Shown here one piece after another: positions 18,101-26,011 of a DNA stretch of 45,720 nt. The notes under the pieces were generated by a model. It worked only from the letters and a program-made list of their open reading frames with translations. It was not told the origin of the DNA and searched no databases. Numbering within the stretch: the stretch's first letter is position 1; every line of letters begins with the position of its first letter. The DNA is taken from positions 1 through 45,720 of the forward strand of contig JBBIJF010000032.1 of the NCBI GenBank assembly GCA_037446115.1, written 5' to 3'. Both the position numbers and the translations under genes were made by a program. This DNA comes from JANWXD01 sp037446115 (GTDB taxonomy: Bacteria; Acidobacteriota; Terriglobia; Bryobacterales; Bryobacteraceae).

Positions 18101-18649
18101 GCGACGCACGACACGTCGGCTCTCGAGGGGCTGGAGCGGGGAACGGAAGTGACGCTGTGCGGGATCCTGACGGGCGTGCAGCGCCGGCGGAACCGGGAGG
18201 GCAAGCCATGGGCTTCCATGCAGATCGAGGACCGTCTGGGCAGTGTCGAGGGGGTGGTGTTTACAACGAGTTACGAGCGGGTTCAGGAGTTTTTGAGCGA
18301 GGATCTGCCCGTCATGGTGCGGGGCAGTGTGCTTCCGGAGGAGAACGCGCCGCCCAAGATCTCGGTGCAAGACGTGGTTCCCCTGGATGTGGCCCGGGTG
18401 GCACTACCGTCGCTGATCTCGATCCGCGTGTGGCTGGGTTCTAACGGCGGGGAAACAGATAAAGCGGCCGCGCTCGAGCGGCTCTTCCGCCAGAAGCCCG
18501 GTGAGACGGCGGTCCGGCTGCGACTGGAGAAGCCCAGGGACTTTGCCGTGCTCCTGGACGTCGAGGCGCGCGTGCGACCGGACCGGGAGTTCCAGGCAGA
18601 GGTGGAACGAATCTGCGGCCCGGAAGCCATCGAGATTCTCGCCCAGTAA
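15167..18649 (+). CDS. dnaE: DNA polymerase III alpha subunit
   Basis: The replicative polymerase of the DnaE1 type (1,160 aa). It has an N-terminal PHP domain (about 1-280), a catalytic core with P-D-I-D-I-D-F (D409, D411), a tandem helix-hairpin-helix, and an OB-fold near residues 985-1070 (V-T-L-C-G-I-L-T-G-V). PHP metal ligands appear intact: H-L-H-C-H at the N-terminus, T-D-H-G-N, G-C-E-V-Y-V, Y-N-H-L, S-A-C-L and T-N-D-S-H. E. coli DnaE has H-L-R-V-H at the first motif, so this enzyme may keep an intrinsic PHP exonuclease. ATG 15167 has GGTGAG 5 nt upstream; an in-frame GTG at 15158 is the alternative. accA follows 36 bp later. Confidence 0.97.
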   Translation: MEQKPFVHLHCHTDYSLLDGACEISQLMDRVEALRMPAVAMTDHGNLFGAVHFYHAATSRGIHPVIGCEVYVAQQSHKVRTEGNRYNHLVLLCETQEGYRNLIKLVSTGFLEGFYYKPRIDKDLLAQHARGLIALSACLQGDIPESLLAERYEEARRLAYTYVDIFGRDNFFLEMQDHGLEADRKVLPQIYRLSQETGIPLVATNDSHYLRKEDARAHEILLCIQTGKTMSDSARMTFGAPDFHLKSREEMLARFREVEEALDRTWDIAQRCQVRLEKVSEPFPKFDVPEGHTTDSYFEYVARQGFERRRPRLEALRAAGRLKHALPEYEERLEREIRTIQQMRFSGYFLIVWDFIRFAKSRGIPVGPGRGSAAGSLVSYAMGITDIDPLQYELLFERFLNPERVSLPDIDIDFCMNRRGEVIQYVTEKYGRERVAQIITFNTLGARAAIKDVGRALDMSYAEVDRLTKMVPNVLNITLEQAMKMEPALAEAARRDPRVAELLEVAKRLEGMCRNASVHAAGVVISPVPLEQLVPLYRTNRDEVVTQYDMSALEKLSLLKMDFLGLTTLTLVDDALGLIQKNHGVKLSLEEIPLDDAATYELFSRGMTSGVFQFESPGMRDILRRYQPARIEDLIALNALYRPGPIQGGMIDEFIARKHGRKEVTYELPELKEILEETYGVIVYQEQVMQISHKLAGYSLGEADILRRAMGKKKPEEMAAQRERFLRGAVARGFPKKKVEKIFDLMEQFAGYGFNKSHSAAYAFLAYVTAYLKAHYPVDFMAALLTSEAGNTAKVARYINECREMGIAVLPPDVNASDWNFTPDWSSAGGKGIRFGLGAVKNVGPSAVDAILAARKKVGRFRSLFEFCEHVDLGTVNRRVIESLIKAGAMDSLGGNRAQLFAAVESAMEHGQKVWRDRASGQAMLFGGLLAETEAQARPLPDVPDWPASQKLAGEKEMLGFFVTGHPLDAYEEKVKELATHDTSALEGLERGTEVTLCGILTGVQRRRNREGKPWASMQIEDRLGSVEGVVFTTSYERVQEFLSEDLPVMVRGSVLPEENAPPKISVQDVVPLDVARVALPSLISIRVWLGSNGGETDKAAALERLFRQKPGETAVRLRLEKPRDFAVLLDVEARVRPDREFQAEVERICGPEAIEILAQ

Positions 18650-18669
18650 GGCCGGTTCGCGGGACGTGC

Positions 18670-18675
18670 GATACT
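18670..18675 (+). promoter_or_regulatory. -10-like hexamer GATACT before accA
   Basis: GATACT ends 10 nt before the accA ATG at 18686. It lies in the dnaE-accA spacer, and no -35 box is evident. It may supplement read-through from dnaE. Confidence 0.25.
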
Positions 18676-18685
18676 GTGGGAAGCC

Positions 18686-19525
18686 ATGGAGCCGGTTTCC
18701 TCGCCAAGCCAAACGAGCGAAGCCTGGGAGAAAGTCCAGCTTGCGCGCCATCCAAAGCGCCCTCACTCCTTGGACTACATCCAACGCCTGTTCACCCAGT
18801 TTCAGGAAGTGCACGGAGACCGCCATTTCGGCGACGACCCTGCCATCGTGGCGGGGTTCGGGTTTTTTGAAGGGCAACCGGCGGTTGTGATCGGCCAGCA
18901 GAAGGGCCGGGACACAAAACAGAAGCTTTACCGGAATTTCGGGATGCCGAAGCCGGAAGGCTACCGCAAGGCGCTGCGGGTGATGAAATTGGCCGCAAAA
19001 TTCGGCCGTCCGGTAGTAACCCTGCTGGACACGCCCGGCGCCTATCCAGGTGTAGACGCCGAAGAGCGCGGCCAGGCGGAGGCGATTGCCAGTAATCTCC
19101 GCGAGATGGCGCGCCTGCCCGTTCCGGTGGTCACCATCTGTATTGGAGAGGGTGGAAGCGGCGGTGCGCTGGGCATCGGCGTAGGCAACAGGGTATACAT
19201 GCTGGAGAACGCCATTTACAGCGTTATCTCGCCGGAAAGCTGCGCGGCGATTATCTGGCGGGACGCGGGAAAAGCGGAGCTGGCGGCGGCCGCGCTGCGC
19301 CTGACGGCCCCCGACCTATTGCGGCTGGGCCTGATTGACGGCATCATCCCCGAGCCGCCGGGCGGAGCGCACAATGATGCCGACCGGGCGGCTGAGCTGG
19401 TGCGAGAAACTCTGCGCCAGGCATTGGAGGAACTGGCGGGCCTGCCCGGCGAGGAGTTGATCGAGCAACGATATCTTAAGTTCCGGCAAATGGGCAACTT
19501 TTTCGCCGAGACTGCCGGGGGCTGA
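18686..19525 (+). CDS. accA: Acetyl-CoA carboxylase carboxyltransferase subunit alpha
   Basis: Transfers the carboxyl group from biotin carboxyl carrier protein to acetyl-CoA together with AccD, which is not in the window. The 279-aa product contains the family core: Q-L-A-R-H-P-K-R-P, G-Q-Q-K-G-R-D-T-K, N-F-G-M-P-K-P-E-G-Y-R-K-A, D-T-P-G-A-Y-P-G-V and G-E-G-G-S-G-G-A-L. It begins only about 13 residues before the Q-L-A-R-H-P motif, whereas E. coli AccA has roughly 80. An in-frame stop at 18647 rules out a longer start, so the N-terminal helical segment is really missing. The dnaE-accA adjacency is conserved in many bacteria. Confidence 0.94.
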   Translation: MEPVSSPSQTSEAWEKVQLARHPKRPHSLDYIQRLFTQFQEVHGDRHFGDDPAIVAGFGFFEGQPAVVIGQQKGRDTKQKLYRNFGMPKPEGYRKALRVMKLAAKFGRPVVTLLDTPGAYPGVDAEERGQAEAIASNLREMARLPVPVVTICIGEGGSGGALGIGVGNRVYMLENAIYSVISPESCAAIIWRDAGKAELAAAALRLTAPDLLRLGLIDGIIPEPPGGAHNDADRAAELVRETLRQALEELAGLPGEELIEQRYLKFRQMGNFFAETAGG

Positions 19526-19611
19526 CCTAAGTCTGGAACCGGGACGTGGTACGATGAAAAACGGAAACAAACGTCCCGCATCCCGCGTAATAGTCCGAGG
19601 GAGAGGCCTCC

Positions 19612-21033
19612 GTGAAGAAGAAGTGGAAAATCTGGCTGGCGCTCGGCGTGGTGCTGGTGATCGGGGTTTCGGTCTACTTCGGCATCCGGAAGAGCCGGGC
19701 AGACATTGTCACGGTCCAGACGGGCCGGGTCGTCCGCCAGGACCTGGTGGCGCAAGTGACCGCGTCCGGTGAAATCAAGCCGCGAAATTACATCAATATT
19801 GGAACGAACGCGATGGCTCCGGCGCGCATCGTGGAGCTGCTGGTGCGGGAAGGAGACCGCGTGAGGAAAGGCCAGTTACTGGCGCGGCTGGAATCGGTGC
19901 AGCCGGAGGCCGAGCTGGCCGCGCAGCGGGCGGCTTTGAGCTCCGCCGAAGCGGATTCGGCTTCCAGCGAGGCGGCGTTGCGCTCGGCCGAAGAGAATTT
20001 GCGCACGGCCGAGGCGGCCCTGGATCGCGCCAAAGCGGACCGGGAACGGACGCGGCTGAACTTCGAGCGGGCGCAGAAGCTGTTCGAGGAGAAGCTGATC
20101 TCGCGGCAGGAATTCGACCAGCGGAAGGCGGAATCCGAGGCCTCGGAGGCGGCCGTGCGCGAAGCGGAAGCGCGCGTCGCGCAGGCCCGGGCCCTGCGCG
20201 CGCAAGCTGCCTCGCAACTGGCCAGCGCGCAGAAGCGTGTGGCGTTGGCGCAGGCGAACCTGCGGCGGGCGGCGGACGTACTACAGCGCACCATGGCCAT
20301 CGCTCCGATTGACGGGATGGTGACCAACCTGCCCGTGCGCGTGGGCGAGACGGTGGTGCCGGGCATTCAGAATTCGCCTGCCAGCCTGATCATGACGATC
20401 GCCGACATGTCGCTGATCACGGCCGAGGTGAAAGTGGACGAGACGGATATCGTGGCCGTAAAGCTGGACCAGACGGCCGACATCACCATTGACGCGATTC
20501 CTAACCGGACCTTCAAAGGGCGGGTGATCGAGATCGGCAACACGGCCATTCTGCGCTCGACGGGCCTTGCGGCATCGCAGAGTGCGATCTCCAGCCAGGA
20601 GGCCAAAGATTTCAAGGTGGTGATTGCGCTGGATAACCCGCCGGCGGAGATTCGGCCGGGCCTGTCCTGCACGGCAAAAATCACCACGGCGACACGCAAG
20701 AACGTGCTGACGATCCCGATTCAGGCGCTGACGATTCGCCAGCGCGGGGATCTGGAGCCGGTGGGTAAGAAAGGCGTGCAGGCCGCCGCCAAGCCGGATC
20801 CGGCGGCGGAAAAAGCGCGCAAGGAGGAACTTCAGGGTGTCTTCGTGGTCTCGGGCGGCAAGGCGGTGTTCCGCAAGGTGGAAACGGGGATCACGGGGGC
20901 GACGGACATCGAGGTTCTGGGCGGCTTGAAGGAAGGCGAAGAAATCATCACCGGCAGTTACAAAGTCATCCGCACGCTGCGCAACGAGGCGCGCGTGAAG
21001 GTGGACAACCGGGCTCCGGCGAAGGCCGAATAG
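19612..21033 (+). CDS. MacA/HlyD-like efflux periplasmic adaptor subunit
   Basis: A membrane-fusion protein predicted to bridge an inner-membrane transporter and an outer-membrane channel. The 473-aa product has one N-terminal membrane anchor (about 5-25), a first half of the lipoyl-like hairpin near residue 70 (L-V-R-E-G-D-R-V-R-K-G-Q-L-L-A-R-L), and a long Ala/Glu/Arg-rich coiled coil (about 95-215). The second lipoyl half (A-P-I-D-G-M-V-T-N-L-P-V-R-V-G-E-T-V) and beta-barrel/membrane-proximal domains follow. The start is GTG 19612 after a GGGAGAGG stretch. The downstream ABC ATPase gene starts 22 bp after the stop, so the two form an operon. Substrate unknown. Confidence 0.9.
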   Translation: MKKKWKIWLALGVVLVIGVSVYFGIRKSRADIVTVQTGRVVRQDLVAQVTASGEIKPRNYINIGTNAMAPARIVELLVREGDRVRKGQLLARLESVQPEAELAAQRAALSSAEADSASSEAALRSAEENLRTAEAALDRAKADRERTRLNFERAQKLFEEKLISRQEFDQRKAESEASEAAVREAEARVAQARALRAQAASQLASAQKRVALAQANLRRAADVLQRTMAIAPIDGMVTNLPVRVGETVVPGIQNSPASLIMTIADMSLITAEVKVDETDIVAVKLDQTADITIDAIPNRTFKGRVIEIGNTAILRSTGLAASQSAISSQEAKDFKVVIALDNPPAEIRPGLSCTAKITTATRKNVLTIPIQALTIRQRGDLEPVGKKGVQAAAKPDPAAEKARKEELQGVFVVSGGKAVFRKVETGITGATDIEVLGGLKEGEEIITGSYKVIRTLRNEARVKVDNRAPAKAE

Positions 21034-21055
21034 ATTAACGTTTCAGGAAACGAAG

Positions 21056-21793
21056 ATGGCACAAGCAGTCGCAGAAGCAATTGATCACGGTGAACAGCTC
21101 AAGCGCAACGGCATCGTGATCCGGACGTACGACCTGTGGAAGACCTACATCATGGGCGATCAGGAGATCCACGCCGTCGCAGGCGTGGATCTGGAGATCA
21201 AGAAGGGCGAATACGTGGCGATCATGGGTCCGTCGGGTTCGGGGAAGTCCACCCTGATGAACCTGATCGGATGTCTGGACACGCCCACGAGCGGCCGCTA
21301 CTACATCAACGGCCGGCTGGTGAGCGACATGACCGACGACGAACTGGCGCGGATCCGGAACAAAGAGATCGGCTTTGTATTTCAGACCTTCAACCTGCTG
21401 CCGCGAGCCACGGCGCTGCATAACGTAGAGCTTCCGCTCATTTACGCCGGTCTTCCCTCGGACGTGCGCCTGGAGCGGGCGCGGCAAGCCCTGCGGCAGG
21501 TAGACCTGGAAGACCGGATGTATCACAAACCGAATGAACTTTCCGGCGGCCAGCGGCAGCGTGTGGCGATCGCCCGTGCCCTGGTGAACAACCCTTCGAT
21601 TCTGCTGGCCGACGAGCCGACGGGGAACCTGGATTCAGCCACCGGTAACGAGATCATGGCCCTGTTTGACCGCCTGCACCAGCAGGGCAACACCATCGTG
21701 CTGGTCACCCACGAGCACGACATTGCCATGCATGCGCACCGGGTGATCCACATCCGCGACGGCAAGATCGAGAAAGACGAGCGGATCAAGTAG
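21056..21793 (+). CDS. ABC transporter ATP-binding protein (MacB/LolD type)
   Basis: The ATPase of a type VII (MacB/LolD/FtsE-like) ABC system that uses ATP to drive periplasmic mechanical work rather than classic import. The 245-aa product has Walker A G-P-S-G-S-G-K-S-T at 58-66, Q-loop at V-F-Q-T-F, signature L-S-G-G-Q at 162-166, Walker B I-L-L-A-D-E at 182-187 and the switch His in V-T-H-E. The D-E-P-T-G-N-L-D-S motif is typical of this family. It is preceded by the MacA-like adaptor. The expected MacB-type permease does not follow: a convergent esterase gene ends 50 bp downstream. The permease must lie elsewhere or be shared. Confidence 0.93.
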   Translation: MAQAVAEAIDHGEQLKRNGIVIRTYDLWKTYIMGDQEIHAVAGVDLEIKKGEYVAIMGPSGSGKSTLMNLIGCLDTPTSGRYYINGRLVSDMTDDELARIRNKEIGFVFQTFNLLPRATALHNVELPLIYAGLPSDVRLERARQALRQVDLEDRMYHKPNELSGGQRQRVAIARALVNNPSILLADEPTGNLDSATGNEIMALFDRLHQQGNTIVLVTHEHDIAMHAHRVIHIRDGKIEKDERIK

Positions 21794-21842
21794 ATCGCAC
21801 GTTCCGGCAAGACCTGCCGCGGAGTGCACCCCGCCAAGCCCC

Positions 21843-23978
21843 TTACTCGAGCCAAGCGCGATAGAGCTCTGCCGCGGATTGTTCCGGCCGGCGTCGCAGG
21901 ACGCGTACGTTCGGCTTGCCGTAGAGCTGCCGTGCTTCCGCCGTCGCCAGCAGACCCCCGGCGGGCCCCACGGGATCCACAACCCAGACCGGGCGCGGGT
22001 TCAGACTCGCCGCCAGTTCCGGTAGGTCGTAGTGCCGGAGCACGGCCGGAATCACCTGCTCGAAGACCCCCCGGTGAATGCGGCTGCGCACGACGGAATC
22101 ATAGGAGGCGAGCATGCGCTCCAGGGCCACGTTTCGGATGCGGGCGTCGAGCGCGGCGGCATGCAGCAGGGGCACCGCTCCGGCTTCGACGCCGAAGGCG
22201 AGGATGCGGCCGGAATCCACATCCGGCCGCTGCGCCAGCAGGTCCACACCCCGCACGATGTCGAGCGCACGCATGCCGACCAGCGTGCGGCCGGCGAGCA
22301 GAGCGGTCATGGCGCAGTCGTAGTCGCCGAAGTAGCGCGGCCAGTCGGAGCCGTACTCCTCGCTTGCGTGCCGCGTCTCGCCGAAGCCGCGCGCATCAAT
22401 GGAAAGCACGAGCAACCCCGATTTGACCAGGACCTCGATGTCCTCGCGCCCGGCCGCTTTGCCGCGCCCGTCCACGTAAATCGCCGCCGGTTTACGCGGC
22501 AGCGACGTCTTCGGCACGAACGCCAATGCGGGCACGGCAATCCCCGGCTCGCTTTCGTAGACAATCTTTTCGATCCGGTAGTCGGGCCGCTCGATCTCGC
22601 CGAAGCCCCGCATCTTCACGGGACCTTCCGGCGGTACGAATCCGAGCAGGGCGGCAAGCTGCGGACTGGCCGGCACGCCGCCAGGCCGGCGGAGTTGCTC
22701 GGCGCGCTTCCGGTTCAGGGTAAAGACAGTTTCACCGCCGAGGGAAGTAGCCACCTGGCCGGTAGGGGTCGCATAGAGCTCCTCCTCGGTGGCGAGCGGA
22801 ACCTCCGGTTCGGGTGCTTCGTCGCCGGTTCCCTTGAGCCACCGGCTGAACCACCGGTAGGCGGCCAGACGCCGCGGCCGGGAGTAACCGTGGCCGTCGT
22901 CGGCTTCGACCATGGCGAGCCTGTCCCGCGCGCCCAGCAGCTCGTAGATGCGTCCGGCTTCGTGGAAGGTCTCGCGCGTGCCCACGATCGAGAAAAAGTC
23001 GCGGATCGCCGCCAGAACCAGGTAAGGCTTGGGGGCGAAGGCGTGGATGAAATCGGCATGATCGAGCCCCGCGGCCAGCCAGGGCAGCAGGCACTGCTCG
23101 GCGTCCTGCGGTCCGATGGTCTCCAGTAACCGCCCCCAGGAGGTCAGGTAGCAAGAGGGCGCCGCCACCCGGATCCGGTCATCGAGCGCGGCCAGATATG
23201 CCGTATGGGTACCCCCTCCGGAATTGCCGGTGCAGCCTACCCGTTGCGGATCCACCTCCTTTCGCGACAGCAGATAGTCGAGCGCGCGCAAGCCGTCCCA
23301 GATCGTGTACCGCGCCAGGTTATCTCCCACGAGCAGGCACTGGGTGCCGAGGATGGTGTGTTCCGTTGTCGAGCGCACGACCTTGGAGCCGCCCAGGTCT
23401 TCGTCGTAGAGCTGCACGCGCTCGCCCTGGCCCAGCGGATCCCAGGCAAACGCCACGAAGCCCTGCGAAGCCACCGACCCGAGAAACTGCTGCCAGGTGG
23501 GATTGGACTTGCCGCCGGCCTCGTGTCCGAGCGGGAACAGAATGGCAGGATACGGCGGTTTCCCGGTCCTGGGCAGGTAAAGGTTTGCAGTGACAAAGAA
23601 ATTCGGCTGGCTTTCAAAGACGATCTTTTCGATGCGGTAGTGCTCGCGCTCGATCACGCCCGTGACGCGGGCGTTAAGCGGCGTGCGCTCGGGCAAGCCG
23701 CCCAAGGCCTGGAGCATCCGCCCGCGCACGTAGCGCCTCCGGGCCTCGATCTGGCCGGGCCCGCTGAGCCGGGCGATTTCCCGGCGGCGCGCATCCAGCT
23801 TCTCAAATGCGGTACGGCGGCAGTAGTCCGGCAACATCCGCCGGATCTCCCGGAAATCGGTGTGCCCGGCCAGAAAGTCCAGCCGGTCGGCGGTCTGCGC
23901 CGCCAAAGGCAGCGCAGCCCACACGACAAGTATGGAAGCGGCGAACCGGAGCCGCATCACACCCTTTTGAGAGAACAT
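21843..23978 (-). CDS. Secreted tandem alpha/beta-hydrolase (acetylxylan-esterase-like)
   Basis: A 711-aa exported protein (signal peptide about 8-28, ending L-A-A-Q) with two related alpha/beta-hydrolase halves. Both halves open with a similar strand, H-Y-R-I-E-K-I-V-F-E-S near 113 and D-Y-R-I-E-K-I-V-Y-E-S near 466. The first half has a full set of candidate catalytic residues: S253 in G-N-S-G-G-G, an Asp near 327 and H363 in D-D-G-H-G. In the second half the nucleophile elbow reads G-V-E-A-G, with E598 where Ser is expected, so that half is probably non-catalytic. Likely a carbohydrate or small-ester esterase. ATG 23978 follows GGGAGG; ATG 23999 and ATG 23957 are alternatives. It lies 26 bp downstream of the FAD oxidoreductase on the same strand. 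Confidence 0.85.
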   Translation of the reverse strand: MFSQKGVMRLRFAASILVVWAALPLAAQTADRLDFLAGHTDFREIRRMLPDYCRRTAFEKLDARRREIARLSGPGQIEARRRYVRGRMLQALGGLPERTPLNARVTGVIEREHYRIEKIVFESQPNFFVTANLYLPRTGKPPYPAILFPLGHEAGGKSNPTWQQFLGSVASQGFVAFAWDPLGQGERVQLYDEDLGGSKVVRSTTEHTILGTQCLLVGDNLARYTIWDGLRALDYLLSRKEVDPQRVGCTGNSGGGTHTAYLAALDDRIRVAAPSCYLTSWGRLLETIGPQDAEQCLLPWLAAGLDHADFIHAFAPKPYLVLAAIRDFFSIVGTRETFHEAGRIYELLGARDRLAMVEADDGHGYSRPRRLAAYRWFSRWLKGTGDEAPEPEVPLATEEELYATPTGQVATSLGGETVFTLNRKRAEQLRRPGGVPASPQLAALLGFVPPEGPVKMRGFGEIERPDYRIEKIVYESEPGIAVPALAFVPKTSLPRKPAAIYVDGRGKAAGREDIEVLVKSGLLVLSIDARGFGETRHASEEYGSDWPRYFGDYDCAMTALLAGRTLVGMRALDIVRGVDLLAQRPDVDSGRILAFGVEAGAVPLLHAAALDARIRNVALERMLASYDSVVRSRIHRGVFEQVIPAVLRHYDLPELAASLNPRPVWVVDPVGPAGGLLATAEARQLYGKPNVRVLRRRPEQSAAELYRAWLE

Positions 23979-24004
23979 AGTGTGCTCAGCCTCCCGCATG
24001 ATCG

Positions 24005-25804
24005 TCAGAGGTATTCCCGCAACTGCTCGAGGGCCCGGCGGCCCTCCCGAATCGCTCCCAGCCAGAACTGGTGGCCGAAGAGTTCCGAATGTGCAAACGC
24101 AATCCGGCCGAACGGCCTGCGCACGACGTCCCGGGGCGCCGGCCGTCGACCGCGCCCGAAGTAGAACCCCGGTGTCGGATTCACGTACGCGTGTCCCCAG
24201 CGGTTGAGAATGATGCCTGCGATGGCTTGCTCGGCTGCCCGCCCGAAGAGCTTTCGGATCTGGCTGCGGAGGCGCTCTTCATATTCGGCGTACGAGGTAT
24301 GGATGATCTCCAGGCGCCCGCGTGAGCCTTGGATGCCGGGCGGCAGGCCGGGATAGTAGAGCGGCACATAAAACGTCAAGACGTTGGGCGAATCCGGGTG
24401 GAGTCGAGGCCGGTAGCCGCGGAGCAGCATCTGGCGGCGCACATTGCAGCTGAACCCGAAGCCTTCCGTCCAGCGCGCCGCCGTCACGCCGAGGTCGTAC
24501 AAAAAACGCCAGTGCCGTACGGCCACGTTAAATACCAGGACGGCGGAGTGAAGGAACTGCCCCAGTGCTTCTTGTTTCTCTTGAGGGAGGTCGCGCACGA
24601 TGCGGCGCGCCGTCCAGCTACCGCCGGCCATTACGGCGACTTTTGTTTGAACCCGGTGCAACCGGCCACGCCGTTCGTAAGTCACGAAAACGCGTTCCGG
24701 CGTTTGTTCCACACGCACGACGGTTGCCCCCAAGCGGAAGCGGAAGGGCATGCCGGGGCGGTCCAGACGCTCAAAACGCACACGACCGGTGATGATGTCG
24801 TTCAACTCGTGGCTGCCGGTGATGGAGTCGGGGGCGAGCGTCTTGACGATGTACCGGGCAAGGCCCGTGTTCCCTCCCGGAAACATGTGCCATTCGTTGT
24901 CGGGCACTTTTGCGAAATCTACCGGGAAAGGCGGCGCGTTCGGAAATCCACGAAAACCCGGCAACCCGATCTGCCAGGCGGCATAGGCGGAAAGTGCGTC
25001 GCACCCGAGGCCCATCGCGGCGGCGAGGATCGGATGGGCGTACTCGGTGACCTCGTGGGGTAACCCGATGACCTTCTCGATGTAGTCCTGGTAGGTCATC
25101 GTATCGAGCCACGACTCAAAATCCTCTCCCGGGTAGTAACGGCGGCGGTCGAATTTCCATTTCCGCAGGGCCTCCGGAGCGGAGCCCGAGTCCCAAAAGT
25201 CACGCACCCATCGGCCATTCCAGTAGTGCCCGAAACTCGGGGCATGCAGCCAGTGCTGGAAGCCGTAGTTGGTGCGGTCGAACTCGAGAGGTTTCAAAGA
25301 CGGGTCCCATGACTGGTAGTCGAACCGGCGCGGGATGCCCAGCATGTCCCAGATTTCGTAGTCATCCGTGCCGGGACGGACCGGGATGTCGAACTCGTTG
25401 GCGCCCTGTGGGGCCATCAGCCGGACTCCGTCAACGACGAATTCGTTTCGTTTGGACTCGCCGCCGAAGACGGGATGATTGTCCAGGACCAGACAGGCTT
25501 TGCCGGAAGGGAAGGATTTCCGGAAGTAGAGGGCGGCGCCCAGCCCGCTCATGCCCGCGCCGACGACCACGAGGTCAAAGGCTTCACCCGTGTCGCGTGA
25601 GGGGAGTATGTCCGCGTCGTAGGCGCCCTCGCGGATCCGGTGTGCGGCCTCCACCACCTGCCACGGGTTTCCGTTGCAGGCTGCGTAATCGCCCACTCCG
25701 CCGGGACCGTCCCAGGCCCGGCCGGCGGGCGGCTGCGCGCGCAGGAGGCGGGCGCCGCTTCCGAGCAACGTCCCGTTGAGAAAATCGCGGCGCGTGATCT
25801 CCAT
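24005..25804 (-). CDS. Tat-exported FAD-dependent oxidoreductase (spermidine dehydrogenase-like)
   Basis: A 599-aa flavoprotein with an N-terminal twin-arginine signal (T-R-R-D-F-L-N-G at 4-11) and a dinucleotide-binding motif G-A-G-M-S-G at 82-87 after V-V-V. The glutamate-side region follows as L-D-N-H-P-V-F-G-G-E-S-K-R-N. The combination of Tat leader and this fold resembles periplasmic spermidine dehydrogenase-type amine oxidases, but the substrate is not certain and other FAD oxidoreductases share the layout. ATG 25804 was chosen because it starts directly at the Tat signal; the open frame continues upstream to 25945 without family-like sequence. It is probably co-transcribed with the esterase and is divergent from the amidohydrolase. 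Confidence 0.82.
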   Translation of the reverse strand: MEITRRDFLNGTLLGSGARLLRAQPPAGRAWDGPGGVGDYAACNGNPWQVVEAAHRIREGAYDADILPSRDTGEAFDLVVVGAGMSGLGAALYFRKSFPSGKACLVLDNHPVFGGESKRNEFVVDGVRLMAPQGANEFDIPVRPGTDDYEIWDMLGIPRRFDYQSWDPSLKPLEFDRTNYGFQHWLHAPSFGHYWNGRWVRDFWDSGSAPEALRKWKFDRRRYYPGEDFESWLDTMTYQDYIEKVIGLPHEVTEYAHPILAAAMGLGCDALSAYAAWQIGLPGFRGFPNAPPFPVDFAKVPDNEWHMFPGGNTGLARYIVKTLAPDSITGSHELNDIITGRVRFERLDRPGMPFRFRLGATVVRVEQTPERVFVTYERRGRLHRVQTKVAVMAGGSWTARRIVRDLPQEKQEALGQFLHSAVLVFNVAVRHWRFLYDLGVTAARWTEGFGFSCNVRRQMLLRGYRPRLHPDSPNVLTFYVPLYYPGLPPGIQGSRGRLEIIHTSYAEYEERLRSQIRKLFGRAAEQAIAGIILNRWGHAYVNPTPGFYFGRGRRPAPRDVVRRPFGRIAFAHSELFGHQFWLGAIREGRRALEQLREYL

Positions 25805-25985
25805 AGGCAAAGCTAGTAACGGATCCAAAGGGATTGGCAGCGCCGGAGTCCCGGTGTTTCCAGGCGGCAGGATGGTTGGTTGCCCCGGAAGTGGGAACGC
25901 TCCAGCACTTGTACGTGAGCCTGGGCTGCCGAAACCGGCAAGCACACTGTGGCCGGCGCGAGGCGTGTCCGGCGGCCGAATTCGG

Positions 25986-25991
25986 TAGAAT
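25986..25991 (+). promoter_or_regulatory. -10-like TAGAAT upstream of the amidohydrolase
   Basis: TAGAAT ends 20 nt before ATG 26012, with a GGAGGAGG ribosome-binding site between them. This would give a short leader of about 14 nt. The -35 region is weak. Confidence 0.35.
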
Positions 25992-26011
25992 CCCGGAGGA
26001 GGGCCGCCGTC

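Noticed and set aside
19554..19772. Short open frame from ATG 19554 ahead of the efflux adaptor
   Set aside because: It overlaps the adaptor gene in another frame, and the product has no recognisable feature. A leader-peptide role is not supported.
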